Assembly: GCA_934426825.1 (NCBI GenBank)
Contig: CAKRYI010000001.1
Span: 372,001-436,000, forward strand
DNA length: 64,000 nucleotides
Direction of reading: 5' to 3'
Source: an uncultured Acetatifactor sp.
GTDB lineage: Bacteria > Bacillota > Clostridia > Lachnospirales > Lachnospiraceae
The notes beneath the pieces were generated by a model. It was not told the DNA's origin, did no database searches, and worked only from the letters and a program-made list of their open reading frames with translations. This document shows positions 63,397-64,000 of this stretch, one piece after another. How positions within the stretch are numbered: position 1 is the stretch's first letter; the number at the start of each line of letters is the position of its first letter. The position numbers and the translations under genes are program-made.

Positions 63397-64000
63397 TTAC
63401 ACTTTGCCCTGCAGATGGTACACAAAAGCAAGTACCTCCGCAACTGCCTGATACAGCTCCGGCGGAACCGCCTGTCCCACATCAACATTGGCGTACAGCA
63501 TACGCGCAAGCGGTTTATTCTCCACAATTTCAATGTGGTTTTCTCTCGCGACCTCTTTGATACGGGCCGCCAGAAAATCCTCACCCTTTGCAAGAACAAT
63601 GGGCGCATCCGCAACCTCCGGGTCATATTTGATTGCCACCGCATAATGGGTCGGGTTCGTAATAACCACATCCGCCTGCGGCAGATTCTGCATCATTCTT
63701 CTCTGGGAAGCCTCACGCATCTTCTGCCTGATTTTTCCCTTGACCTGCGGGTCTCCTTCCTGCTGCTTATACTCTTCCTTGACTTCCTGCTTGGTCATTC
63801 GCATATCCTTGCTGAATTTGAACTTCTGATATGTGAAATCCGCAACCGCAAATATCAGATAGACAATCGCAATCCGGATACCCATGTCCGTAGTTATCTG
63901 GGAAATCAGTCCGAGCGCCTGTGTCAGAGGCATATCGTACAGGGCAAACAAGAGGGACTCTTTGTCTTTTAAATAGCTATAACAAATATATACAATTATT
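63397..64000 (-). CDS. flhB: Flagellar export gate protein FlhB (C-terminal part)
   Basis: Partial: the reading frame is open to the right edge, so the N-terminal helices lie outside. The visible section includes the last membrane helix (IRIAIVYLIFAVADFTYQKF), the linker FSKDMRMTKQEVKEEYKQQE, the autocleavage motif ITNPTHYAVAIKY (cut between Asn and Pro) and the cytosolic specificity-switch domain ending LAFVYHLQGKV. Determines the switch from rod/hook to filament export. Precedes flhA by 18 nt. Confidence 0.96.
   Translation of the reverse strand, partial: IIVYICYSYLKDKESLLFALYDMPLTQALGLISQITTDMGIRIAIVYLIFAVADFTYQKFKFSKDMRMTKQEVKEEYKQQEGDPQVKGKIRQKMREASQRRMMQNLPQADVVITNPTHYAVAIKYDPEVADAPIVLAKGEDFLAARIKEVARENHIEIVENKPLARMLYANVDVGQAVPPELYQAVAEVLAFVYHLQGKV

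Overview
The window reads as chromosomal DNA of a motile, low-to-mid GC anaerobic Firmicute, most likely a Lachnospiraceae member (Roseburia/Agathobacter/Butyrivibrio-like). This rests on the flhB-flhA-flhF-flhG-che-sigD operon running straight into rpsB-tsf (the Bacillus/Clostridium order), FapA and a DUF6115-type protein in that operon, propeller-fused solute-binding lipoproteins, and a tmRNA tag ending in LAFAA. Species-level naming is inference. Nearly all genes lie on the minus strand; only a CDF transporter and a two-subunit ABC exporter (20.7-25.7 kb) are on the plus strand.

Layout. 0-2 kb: biotin-dependent carboxyltransferase and a partial lipoprotein. 2-4.5 kb: a 43-codon ORF, a membrane protein and an ECF-like sigma factor fused to a transmembrane helix and an exported domain. 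4.6-6.8 kb: two acidic-linker lipoproteins, one with SH3 and CAP domains. 7.2-8.5 kb: a DUF2442 gene with a broken DUF4160 partner beside ssrA (tmRNA). 8.5-11.5 kb: smpB, rnr, secG. 11.6-17.3 kb: complete oppBCDFA operon. 17.6-20.5 kb: gpmI-eno. 20.7-25.7 kb: CDF transporter, then a leader ORF plus attenuator in front of a heterodimeric ABC exporter. 25.8-26.4 kb: thiN. 26.5-38.6 kb: an unusual seven-gene locus with three beta-propeller/solute-binding fusions, two MalFG-type permeases, a HlyD/MacA-like adaptor and a MacB-like periplasmic-core protein, with no ATPase. 38.8-46.2 kb: PHP phosphoesterase, FtsX-type permease with a giant coiled coil and its ATPase, metY with a Cys-codon leader ORF, and a PAP2 phosphatase. 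47-48.8 kb: rpsB-tsf. 49-64 kb: the distal half of the fla/che operon.

How things work together. smpB and ssrA form the trans-translation pair, with RNase R (rnr) just upstream. The opp genes import peptides as one transcript. The fla/che genes supply the export gate (FlhB/FlhA), flagellar placement GTPase/ATPase (FlhF/FlhG), a c-di-GMP responsive brake (PilZ), the chemotaxis core (CheA/W/B/C/D) and sigma-28. Regulation is unusually visible: several terminators double as promoter or ribosome-binding elements; two leader ORFs have possible attenuation structures (ABC exporter, metY); and a roughly 95-bp structured repeat with compensatory base changes sits directly in front of unrelated genes.

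Best candidates for something undescribed: (1) the propeller-SBP/HlyD/MacB-like locus at 26.5-38.6 kb; (2) the Cys/Met-codon leader ORF upstream of metY whose codons are complementary to the metY Shine-Dalgarno region; (3) the dispersed structured 5'-UTR repeat. All motif calls and pairings were made by eye; no searches or folding programs were run.
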